From contig JAYKIL010000001.1 of NCBI GenBank assembly GCA_035284745.1, forward strand, positions 1 to 62,259: a DNA stretch of 62,259 nt, in the 5' to 3' direction. Below are positions 33,134 to 42,286 of the stretch, piece by piece; positions within the stretch are counted from its first letter, which is position 1; the number at the start of each line of letters is the position of its first letter. The position numbers were made by a program, and so were the translations under genes. The notes below the pieces were generated by a model. The model made no database searches, had not been told where the DNA came from, and saw only the letters and a program-made list of their open reading frames with translations. The DNA comes from JAYKJB01 sp035284745 [NCBI: Candidatus Sericytochromatia bacterium] (GTDB lineage Bacteria > Cyanobacteriota > Sericytochromatia > S15B-MN24).

Positions 33134-34942
33134 CTAGTTGTATATCTTGTACTGATAAATGTCGCCGCTGGACTGCAACGCCCACCCACGAAACCGACCT
33201 GCTTCATCGACTTCGGTAGAGAAGTCTACCTGCATCGCCAAAACGCGAAATCCCAAGGACGGATAAGCGCGCCAACTTACGCCCGCGTTGTTGGTGTCAT
33301 AAATTCCAAAATGTCCCAAAAATACATTGTTTGGATCCGTCACAGCCAAGGCAGGAATCCCCGTTGAGACATTCGGCAAAAACACCACGCCCGGTTGATT
33401 CGCCTCTCGCTTACGCAGACGCCCGGGAGCGAAACGAACGGCCGTCGGCGTCGGCGTATTGGCATTGGTAATGCGATACAGCGATCCCCCCTGGGTGGTC
33501 ACCCACAATTCTCCTTCGCTCGCAGCGCGAATCTGAAGGGCTGCTCCATCTCCATAATCGACCCGGCCGTCCGCATCGGTTGTGCCCGCAGGCCTGTATG
33601 CCTGCAATTCGAGAATGCGCCGCCAGCGATCCGCCTCAACCGGCGCGTCCGCATCCAAGCGATAAATCGCATTGCCCGCGAAAAAGGCGAGGCTCGCATC
33701 TCCGCGAAAGCCCGTCCCGTCATAAATGATGCTGGGATGATCCTGAGGCCGATCCGGGGGAAAAGTCGAGACCACCTCCCACGAGACCACCGCCCCTGCG
33801 GCATTCACGCTACGCCACGCTCTGCCCACCGTATCGCACACCGTGACAACGTTCGCATTACTGACCACCATCGATTGGAACACGTTGCTCAAACTCACCC
33901 CCGGAGGGGTCACGTCCACCCAGGTCACACCCGCATCTGTCGTGCGATAGACCCGCCCCTGGTTGCCACACACAAAGCCTGTATTGTCATCAGCAAAACG
34001 AATCCGGCTGATCGACATCAACCCGGGAATCCCATTGCTCCTCGGTTGCAAAACAGGCTCTTGGGCGCTCGTCCGATCGTAGAACAACACCCGATTGCCC
34101 CCGGCAAACCAGCCACGCCGCGCACTCTGGAAGTGAAGCGTCGTCAAGTTCCCACCACCCGGCACCAAAACCCGTGCAGGGTCACGATACACCCGCCACT
34201 CTTCCACCGGCCGCAATGGCACGCCGGGAGCAGGCGGAGCCGGAGAAGGCGAAGGCAGCGGTGAAGGAGGTATCACGGGCGGGGGAGGCGTCACGGTGGG
34301 GGCCGCTATGGGTTGCTGGGGCACAATAATAGGTGCCAGAGCGGGCGCGGGGGTGGCCGCCGGCTGAAAAATGGGCGGCAGCACGGGGGCAGGCGAGGGG
34401 GCGGCGGCGAAGACATTGGGCTGGATCACGTTGCTGCCATTCGGCGCGACATTCAAGGGCGAAGGAATCGCAAATGCCGGCCCCAAAGTGCCTGCGGCCT
34501 GACGCACCGCCAACCCCACGGGCTGAACATCAATTGCGCCCTGATTGGTGATTTGCCCTTGAGGATTCACCGTAAAGGTCTGACTGCCCGATACCGTTCC
34601 GCCGGCCGTGTTGCTTACCTCCAAGGCCGCCGTGTAAGTCCCGGCCTCGGTAGGGACACGCCACAATACGGCACGGCCTGTGGTCGAAGACAAATTGCCG
34701 CCACTCACCTGCCAGCGAAACGTCAGCGAGCGATTCTGCGGGTCACTCGCCCGGGCGGTCAAAGAAACAAAGCGATCGCCTTGATTCAGCAGGTCAATCC
34801 CCGACAGGATCGGTTGGCTGTTTGATGCCGCCGGCGCCCCGCCCCCCGCGAGTGCATTGGCTGCCACCGGCAGAGATTCATCCGCGCAAGCCGCTGTAAA
34901 GAACAGCAGCACGAGGCCACCGGCTATCGCACCGCGACGCAT
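33134..34942 (-). CDS. Lipoprotein with Ig-like domain and YCF48/BNR-type propeller
   Basis: A 602-aa protein: signal peptide and lipobox (GLVLLFFTAAC), a PKD/Ig-like domain (SLTARASDPQNRSLTFRWQV, AGTYTAALEVSNTAGGTVSG), a long Pro/Ala linker (residues 165-245) and a YCF48-like propeller with repeats such as RGWFAGGNRVLFYDR, NTGFVCGNQGRVYRTTDAGV with TWVDVTPP, and DTNNAGVSWRAYPSLGFRVL. YCF48/HCF136 proteins assist photosystem II assembly in phototrophs, but the fold is also common in surface lipoproteins of non-phototrophs, which fits better here. It is 6 bp downstream of the FlgF/FlgG-like gene. Confidence 0.78.
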   Translation of the reverse strand: MRRGAIAGGLVLLFFTAACADESLPVAANALAGGGAPAASNSQPILSGIDLLNQGDRFVSLTARASDPQNRSLTFRWQVSGGNLSSTTGRAVLWRVPTEAGTYTAALEVSNTAGGTVSGSQTFTVNPQGQITNQGAIDVQPVGLAVRQAAGTLGPAFAIPSPLNVAPNGSNVIQPNVFAAAPSPAPVLPPIFQPAATPAPALAPIIVPQQPIAAPTVTPPPPVIPPSPLPSPSPAPPAPGVPLRPVEEWRVYRDPARVLVPGGGNLTTLHFQSARRGWFAGGNRVLFYDRTSAQEPVLQPRSNGIPGLMSISRIRFADDNTGFVCGNQGRVYRTTDAGVTWVDVTPPGVSLSNVFQSMVVSNANVVTVCDTVGRAWRSVNAAGAVVSWEVVSTFPPDRPQDHPSIIYDGTGFRGDASLAFFAGNAIYRLDADAPVEADRWRRILELQAYRPAGTTDADGRVDYGDGAALQIRAASEGELWVTTQGGSLYRITNANTPTPTAVRFAPGRLRKREANQPGVVFLPNVSTGIPALAVTDPNNVFLGHFGIYDTNNAGVSWRAYPSLGFRVLAMQVDFSTEVDEAGRFRGWALQSSGDIYQYKIYN

Positions 34943-34948
34943 CCGCGT

Positions 34949-35758
34949 TCACCGTATCAGGTTGATGCTGTCATCAACCGTTTTGTTGAACTCGGTGAGC
35001 ATGTCCTTGAACACCCGATAGGTTTGGGTGGCCTGAAACGTTTCAGCCTGTAAAATCCCCGACCACCCCACGCGGCTGGGCATCTCAATCGAACTGGGCT
35101 GGACAAAACCCACCTCGGGTTGCCGGCCGTTGGGAAACACTTGAATGGCCCCGGAGGCGGGCGTCACCTCATAAGTGGTACTGCCATAACCACTAAAGCC
35201 TAACGCGTGCGGCGCGGGCACCTTGGCCAGCGAGACCTGAGGCAGATCCACTGTGCCGTCACCCGGATCAATCACGAAACGGGGCACGCCAATGGTCCGA
35301 CCATCGGCATCCAAATTCACGGCTCCGTTGCCGCCCAGCACAAACAGACCTTGCGCACTCACCAAGCGGCCTCGAGCATCGTAGCGAAAATCACCGTTGC
35401 GCGTCAGAAACACCTTCGCGCCCGGGCGATCGTTTTCAGCGACCATGAAAAAACCCGGACCCCGAATGGCCAGCGAGGTCGGAATGCCCACCGGATCGAT
35501 CGTGCCTTGCTCGAAAATGATGCTGTGGCCCTGTAAGGCCAGCGTATCGCCCCCACCGCTCGAAGCACTGCGACTGCCCGCTTGCTGGGTCGCCCCGCGG
35601 CTGGGCGATTGGTCGGTGCCGCCTGCCGAGCCAATGTGAAGCTTGCGCCGGTTGTAGCCCGGCAGCAAAAGCCCTTGGACATTCTGTACGATGGTCTGCT
35701 GCCAGGCATCGACCGCCCGAAAACCAGCCAACACGTTGTACTGAAAACTACTTCCCAT
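34949..35758 (-). CDS. Flagellar hook/basal-body family protein (FlgF/FlgG-like)
   Basis: A 269-aa rod or hook family protein. The N-terminal rod helix reads FRAVDAWQQTIVQNVQGLLL followed by PGYNRRKL, equivalent to the family ASQNIANxxTPGYKR. The core has SLAIRGPGFFMVAENDR, VFLTRNGDFRYDARGRLVSA, QGLFVLGG and a SLAKVPAPHALGFSGYGSTT stretch. The C-terminal helix ETFQATQTYRVFKDMLTEFN is where FlgF/FlgG have Q-R-A-Y-E-x-N. The length suits FlgF/FlgG (about 250-260). A −10-like TATAAA lies 31-36 bp upstream (35794-35789). No other rod genes are adjacent. Confidence 0.85.
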   Translation of the reverse strand: MGSSFQYNVLAGFRAVDAWQQTIVQNVQGLLLPGYNRRKLHIGSAGGTDQSPSRGATQQAGSRSASSGGGDTLALQGHSIIFEQGTIDPVGIPTSLAIRGPGFFMVAENDRPGAKVFLTRNGDFRYDARGRLVSAQGLFVLGGNGAVNLDADGRTIGVPRFVIDPGDGTVDLPQVSLAKVPAPHALGFSGYGSTTYEVTPASGAIQVFPNGRQPEVGFVQPSSIEMPSRVGWSGILQAETFQATQTYRVFKDMLTEFNKTVDDSINLIR

Positions 35759-35967
35759 AGACGTCCTTGGTCGACGACCTGCGCGCTCTTTATACAGTAC
35801 CCGTTTCCGGCGGTGACGAATCGGCGATCGCCATCACAACGACGTATACAGGGCTTCAAGCGCCAAACCCCTCCGTCACGCAGGGGGTCGAATTTGCTGC
35901 CCTCTGAGCATTCAGGCATAATAAACGCTTAACCGGGGCACTGATGGCCCTGTCGGATGGAGGCTCA

Positions 35968-37326
35968 ATGCTTCAGGTCGTCGTCGTCGGGGGTGGCCCC
36001 GCCGGACTGATTGCGGCGGAAACCCTTGCCCTCGCGGGCATTGCCGTCACGCTCATCGAAAGTCATCCTCAACGCCTGTTGCCGTGCGCGGGGCTGCTGA
36101 CGCCCAACGCCGTGAAAGCCCTGGGGGCCCCCGAGTTGCTTGTGACAGAGCGTGTGGCGGAACTGAATTTGGTCTCCCCGAGCCTGCGGGCTGCCTTTAT
36201 TTCGCTGGGCGGACCAGAACGCAGCACCGGGGTGATGCGTCGCGACATGCTGCACGCTTATCTGAGGCGGCGGGCGGAAGAGGCGGGCGTGCAAATTCGA
36301 CACGCCCTTTTCCGGCGATTTTTACACGGGGATGGGGACTACCCGGTGCTTGAGATCAGCCCGATCGGCGGCAGCGTCCGCGAACGGATTTCGGCCGATG
36401 TCGTGATTGCCGCCGATGGAATCCATTCACCCGTGGCCCGCAAGTTAGGCTTGCCCCCCTTGGAGATGGGCATTGCATACCTTGAGTACCTCACCTGGGC
36501 TGAGGGCGTCCGTCGCCCACCGAATGCCGTCCATCTTCATATGGGACGGAAGATCGCGCCGGAGCGCTTTGCTTGGATGCTGCCGGGCGATGAACGATGG
36601 GTTTTGGGGATCAGCACCCACAGTCGCTACGGGCGTCGCGTCCGCGATCTGGCCACGCGGTTCAAAAATCGCGTGGGTCATCAGATCAAGGGCGCGCAGG
36701 TCACCGGTCGCGGCGCCTATTACTTCCCTTGGCGCAACACGCCTCGTTTCATTCAGGACCGGGTCCTATTTGTGGGGGACGCCGCGGGTATCGCCGCACA
36801 CTCAAGCTTCGACGGCCTCTACTTTGCGGCGGTGACAGGGCGTTTGGCCGCTGAAGTGGTGGCCGAACATCAGCACATGCCAACCTTCGATCGTTTGTCC
36901 GATTACCCCCGTCGCTTCCAAGAAAGCTATGCGGACTTCTTGGGACAAGTAGAAGCACTCGACACCTACTTCCTCGCGAATGATAAACGGCGTGAAATCC
37001 TTCTGGAACTCGCCTATGAGCGTGACCTCCAACAAACGATTCTCGGCGCTTATTTTGAAAAACGGCCGATGAAATTGACACTGCCTTTGTATTTGAAGGC
37101 GCACATCAAAATCTTCACCAGCCGTGTCAAACAAGCCTGGCAAAGCAAAAAACGAGAACAAGAGCAAATCGCAAGGGTCATGCCGCCCACCAACAACTAC
37201 CTAGACTTCGCGCTGGCCCAGCGAGACACCGGCCCTTTAAGCCCTCCTGTTGCCTCATCGCAGACAGTTCCGGCGGCCCGAGTAAAAATGCGCCCCGCAG
37301 AGACTGACCCCCGTGTGGAAAACTGA
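35968..37326 (+). CDS. Geranylgeranyl-reductase-like FAD-dependent oxidoreductase
   Basis: A 452-aa flavoprotein. The FAD motif is VVVGGGPAGLIAAETLALAG, the second segment is ADVVIAADGIHSPVARKLGL, and the third is RVLFVGDAAGIAAHSSFDGL with YFAAVTGR, all as in ChlP-type and archaeal-type geranylgeranyl reductases that saturate isoprenoid chains. The active-site Cys in LPCAGLLTPNAV matches the family pattern C-G-G. ATG 35968 has GGAGG 4 nt upstream; ATG 35944 is the alternative. A divergent acyltransferase follows after 61 bp, hinting at lipid metabolism. The exact substrate is unknown. Confidence 0.85.
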   Translation: MLQVVVVGGGPAGLIAAETLALAGIAVTLIESHPQRLLPCAGLLTPNAVKALGAPELLVTERVAELNLVSPSLRAAFISLGGPERSTGVMRRDMLHAYLRRRAEEAGVQIRHALFRRFLHGDGDYPVLEISPIGGSVRERISADVVIAADGIHSPVARKLGLPPLEMGIAYLEYLTWAEGVRRPPNAVHLHMGRKIAPERFAWMLPGDERWVLGISTHSRYGRRVRDLATRFKNRVGHQIKGAQVTGRGAYYFPWRNTPRFIQDRVLFVGDAAGIAAHSSFDGLYFAAVTGRLAAEVVAEHQHMPTFDRLSDYPRRFQESYADFLGQVEALDTYFLANDKRREILLELAYERDLQQTILGAYFEKRPMKLTLPLYLKAHIKIFTSRVKQAWQSKKREQEQIARVMPPTNNYLDFALAQRDTGPLSPPVASSQTVPAARVKMRPAETDPRVEN

Positions 37327-37344
37327 ACATATTCAGACGACAGG

Positions 37345-37353
37345 CGGGTATAC
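37345..37353 (+). promoter_or_regulatory. CGGGTATAC box before the acyltransferase gene
   Basis: GGCGGGTATACG lies 35-43 bp before the start. The same 9-mer occurs at 15635 and 20454, each time upstream of a gene; it looks like an extended −10 element. Confidence 0.35.
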
Positions 37354-37387
37354 GTGGACGGGAAAGACTGTCCTGGAATAACCCGCT

Positions 37388-39376
37388 ATGGTAAACACCT
37401 CAAAACGTCTTGTTTGGTTGTTGGAAGAAGCCACCCCTGACGTCGCGCAATTGATGTACCAAATCGAGCGCACCGCTGCGGGCCAAGCCGTGGTGAGGCG
37501 GGTCACCTATACCGAAGCACTCAAGGAACTGCCGCGAGAAAGTGCGAATGGCTCCCTGACGACCATTGTGGTGTTCTCGATCGCCAATCTCCAAAATTTG
37601 TCTTCCTTGGTCAAGAGCCTCCCCGCCCCACAACCCCGGCTCTGTTTCTGGGCGCCCACCTTTGAGGCGATGGCTGAACTGCGCGAAGGGCAAAGATGGC
37701 CGGAATCGGTTTGTGCTGTGTCAAGACACTCTGGTGAAGCGGCAACGCTCGAATCTGCCGGTTTTCGACCCGACAGCATCACCACATTACTTGCCGACAT
37801 CATTCCAACCGCTCTGGTGGAAGGAGACGAACCGTCGGGTCGTCCTTTGCGCATCGGGGTCGCCTGGTATAATTTGGCGCCTCCGCAACGCGAGGCGGTT
37901 TGCAGCGAGATTGGGCGCTGGATCCAGCGAAAACCCGAGCACTGTGAATGGTACCTATTTTTTCTCCCCGGCGATGAGCCCCCCGACACCCTGCCCGCGG
38001 CGGTGCGCATCTGCGGATTAACCCCGCAAGCCGCCGCCGTTGAGACCCCCCTATCATTGGATGTTTGGCTGTCAGATCCTTGGTGGCCGGAAGCTTTCCC
38101 AAGACCTTGGCACGCCCCGGTGATCATTCCCTTGGCTCCCGGGGGGGTCGTGGGCAAAGCGAATTGGTCCGAGACCTTGCAATCGCTTTTAGAGTTGGAA
38201 TCACCGCACATCTGGCACGAAGATTTGCTGTGGGGGTGGTCACAACAGCCCGTGTGGCGTACTTTATTGTCCCCGGTCCCTTTGACGGCGGGAGACCCCC
38301 CGTCAAGACAAGAGAAAACCCTCACCACCGAGCAATGGGCCCCGCTCGCGGCGGAACGCAACCGTTGGCAAGAATGGCTGCAGCAAGCACGCCAGGCCTG
38401 GCCCCACCGTTTAGAAGAAGAATTCTTTGACAGCGAACTGGCCTACTATTTCTGGCTGTACGACTACCGGGTCGAGGTCAGCTGGTGTCTCGACTTGTGG
38501 ACATCCCTGGGAGCCGCCCGCAATGGAGAACGACACGCCCTGCTCCTGGCGCTGAATGCATTGCGTCTTCACCACACCGGGGGCTCGTGGCTGTTTAAAC
38601 GACTTCTGGCCAATACCATGCTCGGACGCCCGCCGGCTTCCCCGCGGCGTTTGGGTAAACGGTTTTGGCTAAAATTCGCCTTAAAAAGCCCCATGGCACT
38701 GCTGAATTGCGCGCTGGTGTTGTGGCAAACCGGACGCGACCCCGAAGCCGATCCCCTCAGCGCGGGCCGTGAGGTCGCGCGGGTATTTTTGCAGTCTGCG
38801 AATATTTCTATTGTGCGGCGCAACGAACCTGCGCCCTCAGAAGATGTTCCCACCATTTATTTGGTGAGTCACCGCCACGGCGATTACGATCCCTTTTTGC
38901 TGTTAAACAGTCTGCCGGGTGCTTTGGCCGTGGTCGTCGGGCCCCGTGCCCAGCGCTGGCCCTTAATTCACCGCTTGGCCTATTCGTCGTCGTTCGTGCT
39001 GACCGGTCGCGAGCGGGGCGTCGTGATTGCAGATGCCATTTCCTCGGTGCGAGCCCGACGGGCGCTGGCCCTTTATTCTGAAGTGACCGAGCCCAGTTAT
39101 CTGGGGGAGGGTGCGCCGGTTCGCAGCGGGCTGCTCTGGATCGTGCAAGCACTGGAACAATGTCAGGTCATCCCTGTACTGCTTGATGACGCCTTCGTCG
39201 TCGGCGCCGAAGGGGGTGAACTCGACTTATGGTTCGGCCCCCCCGTGTTGTGTACGCCGAGCAACAGCCACACGCTGCTCAATCGCATCCGGATGTTTTT
39301 TCACCGTCACGTCAAACGAATCAATCAGTTGGATGAAGGGGATTATCGTGAAGAAGCCATCAAGGCCCCTGTTTAG
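37388..39376 (+). CDS. Large protein with divergent PlsB/PlsC-like acyltransferase domain
   Basis: A 662-aa protein. The first 400 residues have no recognised domain (Trp-rich, EERDLWTSL-like helices). Residues about 475-640 look like a lysophospholipid acyltransferase: PTIYLVSHRHGDYDPFLLLN as motif I, SSSFVLTGRERGVVIADAIS as motif II, ALYSEVTEPSYLGEGAP as motif III (normally FPEG) and CQVIPVLLDD as motif IV. The block I spacing is HX3D or HX5D rather than HX4D. It follows the geranylgeranyl-reductase-like gene, so both may act on membrane lipids; this is inference. Confidence 0.55.
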   Translation: MVNTSKRLVWLLEEATPDVAQLMYQIERTAAGQAVVRRVTYTEALKELPRESANGSLTTIVVFSIANLQNLSSLVKSLPAPQPRLCFWAPTFEAMAELREGQRWPESVCAVSRHSGEAATLESAGFRPDSITTLLADIIPTALVEGDEPSGRPLRIGVAWYNLAPPQREAVCSEIGRWIQRKPEHCEWYLFFLPGDEPPDTLPAAVRICGLTPQAAAVETPLSLDVWLSDPWWPEAFPRPWHAPVIIPLAPGGVVGKANWSETLQSLLELESPHIWHEDLLWGWSQQPVWRTLLSPVPLTAGDPPSRQEKTLTTEQWAPLAAERNRWQEWLQQARQAWPHRLEEEFFDSELAYYFWLYDYRVEVSWCLDLWTSLGAARNGERHALLLALNALRLHHTGGSWLFKRLLANTMLGRPPASPRRLGKRFWLKFALKSPMALLNCALVLWQTGRDPEADPLSAGREVARVFLQSANISIVRRNEPAPSEDVPTIYLVSHRHGDYDPFLLLNSLPGALAVVVGPRAQRWPLIHRLAYSSSFVLTGRERGVVIADAISSVRARRALALYSEVTEPSYLGEGAPVRSGLLWIVQALEQCQVIPVLLDDAFVVGAEGGELDLWFGPPVLCTPSNSHTLLNRIRMFFHRHVKRINQLDEGDYREEAIKAPV

Positions 39377-39394
39377 GCACGCACCCCTCAGTCC

Positions 39395-39724
39395 TCACGG
39401 GTCTATGTCGGGCAATTCGATGCCGTCAAAGTCAATCGGAGGAAGGGCGGCGTTGGTGGGGATCAAGGTCAGGCCGGTCCTCTTCAGAAAGTCCAGGATG
39501 TGCTCCCGTTCGCGATCGGTCAACACGCCGTCGGCGGCCACCTCGGCGATCGCCTGATGCAATGCCTGACGACTCAGCGCGCTGGCGGGTTCACCCGTTG
39601 CCGTATCAAAAACGCGGCCCTCTAAATTCAACGAAGCCAAAAAGCCGGAACGACGCGCCTGTGCAGTGGCTACCGCCTCCGCCACAATTTGATTAATCGA
39701 GCTCAAAGCCAGCGCATCATCCAT
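39395..39724 (-). CDS. Small protein of unknown function, TerB-like segment
   Basis: A 109-aa soluble protein whose ATG overlaps the end of the helicase gene by 8 bp. The central AIAEVAADGVLTDREREHIL followed by DFLKRTGL resembles the acidic helix-loop-helix of TerB-like or EF-hand-like folds (A-D-G-x-L-x-x-x-E). The C-terminal 15 residues are acidic and Pro-rich. No further family evidence. Translational coupling suggests it is made together with the helicase. Confidence 0.6.
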   Translation of the reverse strand: MDDALALSSINQIVAEAVATAQARRSGFLASLNLEGRVFDTATGEPASALSRQALHQAIAEVAADGVLTDREREHILDFLKRTGLTLIPTNAALPPIDFDGIELPDIDP

Positions 39725-42071
39725 CCGCAGGCCCCCCTGTAATCGTCAGGGGCGCAAAGCGAGGGTCTAAAATTTTCTGCCCCAAACCAGGAAACGAGAC
39801 CGCCCACGTCGCACGTTCACCTTCACCCAACACCCTGGCAATCACCCCTTCACCGAACTTTTCGTGACGCACTCGCGTCCCCACCGTCACTTCCGGCGTC
39901 GCGGTCGGAGGTCCGCCCTTCGCAGCCCCCCGACCACCCCACGCCCGTGCGGCCGGCTCTGCGCGATCCCAATCTTGCATCCAGACCACGTCTTGCTCGC
40001 TTTGCCGCGCAGCGGCCCGCCGCTCACGTGGAGGTCGGGGAGGCCCTGCGGAGCCCGCCTGCAGGCGGGCCTGCATCTTCAGTAACGGAGAAATGGATGT
40101 CTGAAGACTTCCCGGAGGGAGCTCCCTCAAAAAACGGCTCGCCACCGCCGCCTGCGTTTCCCCAAAAACAGTCCGGCTTCGGGCGTGACTCAATTGCAGG
40201 GCTTCTTTGGCGCGGGTGATGCCAACATACGCCAATCGGCGCTCTTCTTCCATTTGGGCGGGGTCATCCATTGAGCGCTTGTGGGGAAAAACGCCCTCCT
40301 CCAGGCCCACAAGAAAAACAAGCGGAAACTCCAAGCCCTTCGCGGCATGCAAAGTCATCAAGGTCACGCGTTCCGCGTCCTCAGCGCCACTCGCGTCTGC
40401 GTCCGACAGCAGCATCAAGTGCGTCAAGAAAGCCCCAAGGCTGGTGTCATCACTCTGTTCAACGAAGTCCTGAGCCACACTCACGAGTTCCGAGACATTT
40501 TCGAGACGTCCGAGGGCTTCATCCGTCCCCTCTTCAAGCAAGGCCGCTGAATAACCGCTTTCATCGGCCACCCGTCGCACCAAGTCAGGCAAATCCATCC
40601 CGGCCGATTGCCGATTAATTCCCTTGATCCAGGCCGCAAATTGCACCAACTTTGAGGCGGTCTTGGCCGTGAGACCATCAATCACAGCGCCCGGATCACT
40701 CAACAACGCGATCGCGTGAATCCCGGAGCGACGGGCCGCTTCAACCACACGCTCAACCGTCGTCTTCCCAATGCCGCGGCGTGGCGTGTTGACCACACGA
40801 ACAAAGGCCGTCTCATCCGCCGGATTATGCACCAAGCGCAGGTATCCGAGAAGATCTTTGATTTCCTTGCGTTCATAGAATCGAACGCCTCCTACGAGAC
40901 GATACGGCGTCCCCCAACGCATAAACAACTCTTCCAGGGCTCGCGATTGGGCATTTGTCCGATACAGGACGGCAAAGTCATTCAAAGAGCGCCCCTCTCG
41001 GCGCTTGCGAATCTGCATCAACACATATTCCGCCTCATCCCGTTCATCAATGGCCTCGTACAACGCGATCGCTTCTCCTTGTGGGTTGCGGGTCCACAGA
41101 TTTTTTTCAAAGCGTTGCTCGTTGTGTTGGATCAGATGATTCGCCGCGGCCAATATCGTCGCCGTGGAGCGATAATTCTCTTCCAATTTGATGACCGTCG
41201 CATCAGGCCAGTCTTGTTGAAATTGCAGAATAATTCGGAAGTCTGCGTTGCGAAACGAGTAAATGCTTTGGTCTACGTCTCCCACCACACACAAGTTACG
41301 ATGGCGACCCGATAGAAGCCGTATCAATTCGTATTGTGTATGGTTCGTGTCTTGGTATTCGTCGACCAGAATGTAGCGAAAACGGGCCTGGTAACGCGCA
41401 AGGACCTCCGGGCAAGCCCGCAACAACCGCACAGTTAACAACAGGAGGTCGTCAAAATCCAAGGCATTCTGGCGCGCGAGCTCTCGCTGGTATTCTTCAT
41501 ACAGCGACGCGATCCGCTGACCCTGATACCCGCGGGCGGTCTCAAAGTAGGCGTCGGGGGTCAGAGCACGGCTCTTGGCTCCTGATATTTTGTTGAGGAC
41601 TTGGCGCGGCGGGTAGTCCTTGTCATCCAATCCGAGACGATTCAAAGCGCCCTTGACCACCCCCACTTGATCCGTCTCATCGAAAATTACAAAGTTGGAG
41701 TTGTATCCTGCCGCCCCCAACTGGTCGAGATCCATCCGCAAAATTTTTCCGCAAATGCTGTGAAAGGTGCCGACCCACATTCCCCGAACCATCCAGCTTT
41801 GATGAGCGAACAGCGGGCCTGCGGGCGCCGCGTCCCCTCGCAACAAATGGCCCAACCGTTCTTTTAATTCGTTGGCGGCCTTGTTTGTAAAGGTGACGGC
41901 CAAAACCTCATCCGGTTGCGCGTATCCCTGCGAGACCAAATGGGCAATGCGATGGGTAATCACCTTGGTTTTCCCCGCGCCCGCGCCGGCCAAAATAAGC
42001 AAGGGGCCCGGCCCCATCGTGACGGCCTGCAACTGTGGCGGATTCAATCCATCCAGTAAATTTTCGGCCAC
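39717..42071 (-). CDS. pcrA: PcrA/UvrD-type superfamily 1 DNA helicase
   Basis: A 784-aa 3'-5' helicase in DNA repair and replication restart. Motifs in order: Q motif LNPPQLQAVTMGPGP, Walker A AGAGAGKT, Ia AVTFTNKAANELKER, II YILVDEYQDTNHTQ, III VVGDVDQSIYSFRNAD, IV NYRSTATILAAAN, V VTLMTLHAAKGLEFPLVFLV and VI RRLAYVGITRAKEAL. The C-terminal PcrA tail with a GTRVRHEKFGEGVIARVLGE motif is also present, a Tudor-like RNA polymerase-binding segment. Length and motif spacing fit PcrA/UvrD rather than Rep. Confidence 0.95.
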   Translation of the reverse strand: MAENLLDGLNPPQLQAVTMGPGPLLILAGAGAGKTKVITHRIAHLVSQGYAQPDEVLAVTFTNKAANELKERLGHLLRGDAAPAGPLFAHQSWMVRGMWVGTFHSICGKILRMDLDQLGAAGYNSNFVIFDETDQVGVVKGALNRLGLDDKDYPPRQVLNKISGAKSRALTPDAYFETARGYQGQRIASLYEEYQRELARQNALDFDDLLLLTVRLLRACPEVLARYQARFRYILVDEYQDTNHTQYELIRLLSGRHRNLCVVGDVDQSIYSFRNADFRIILQFQQDWPDATVIKLEENYRSTATILAAANHLIQHNEQRFEKNLWTRNPQGEAIALYEAIDERDEAEYVLMQIRKRREGRSLNDFAVLYRTNAQSRALEELFMRWGTPYRLVGGVRFYERKEIKDLLGYLRLVHNPADETAFVRVVNTPRRGIGKTTVERVVEAARRSGIHAIALLSDPGAVIDGLTAKTASKLVQFAAWIKGINRQSAGMDLPDLVRRVADESGYSAALLEEGTDEALGRLENVSELVSVAQDFVEQSDDTSLGAFLTHLMLLSDADASGAEDAERVTLMTLHAAKGLEFPLVFLVGLEEGVFPHKRSMDDPAQMEEERRLAYVGITRAKEALQLSHARSRTVFGETQAAVASRFLRELPPGSLQTSISPLLKMQARLQAGSAGPPRPPRERRAAARQSEQDVVWMQDWDRAEPAARAWGGRGAAKGGPPTATPEVTVGTRVRHEKFGEGVIARVLGEGERATWAVSFPGLGQKILDPRFAPLTITGGPADG

Positions 42072-42286
42072 GCAACCCCCAGGAACACAGAAACAAACAC
42101 TCAGAGAGACGACCCGGCGCGCATCGCAACGCTGTCTCTATTGTAGGTGTGACGGCGAAATAGCGTCCAGTCAGGCGCATTGGATGGCTGTGCAAGGTAT
42201 CACTGGTTCACGCTTCCAGCCCATGCTACTATGATGATCGTTTTGTCTTCCGCTTGGCCCTGTAAACGAAGGAACTGCAACCGATT

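Noticed and set aside
33395-34264. 289-aa plus-strand frame opposite the YCF48-like lipoprotein
   Set aside because: Arg/His/Pro-rich shadow frame without domains or ribosome site.
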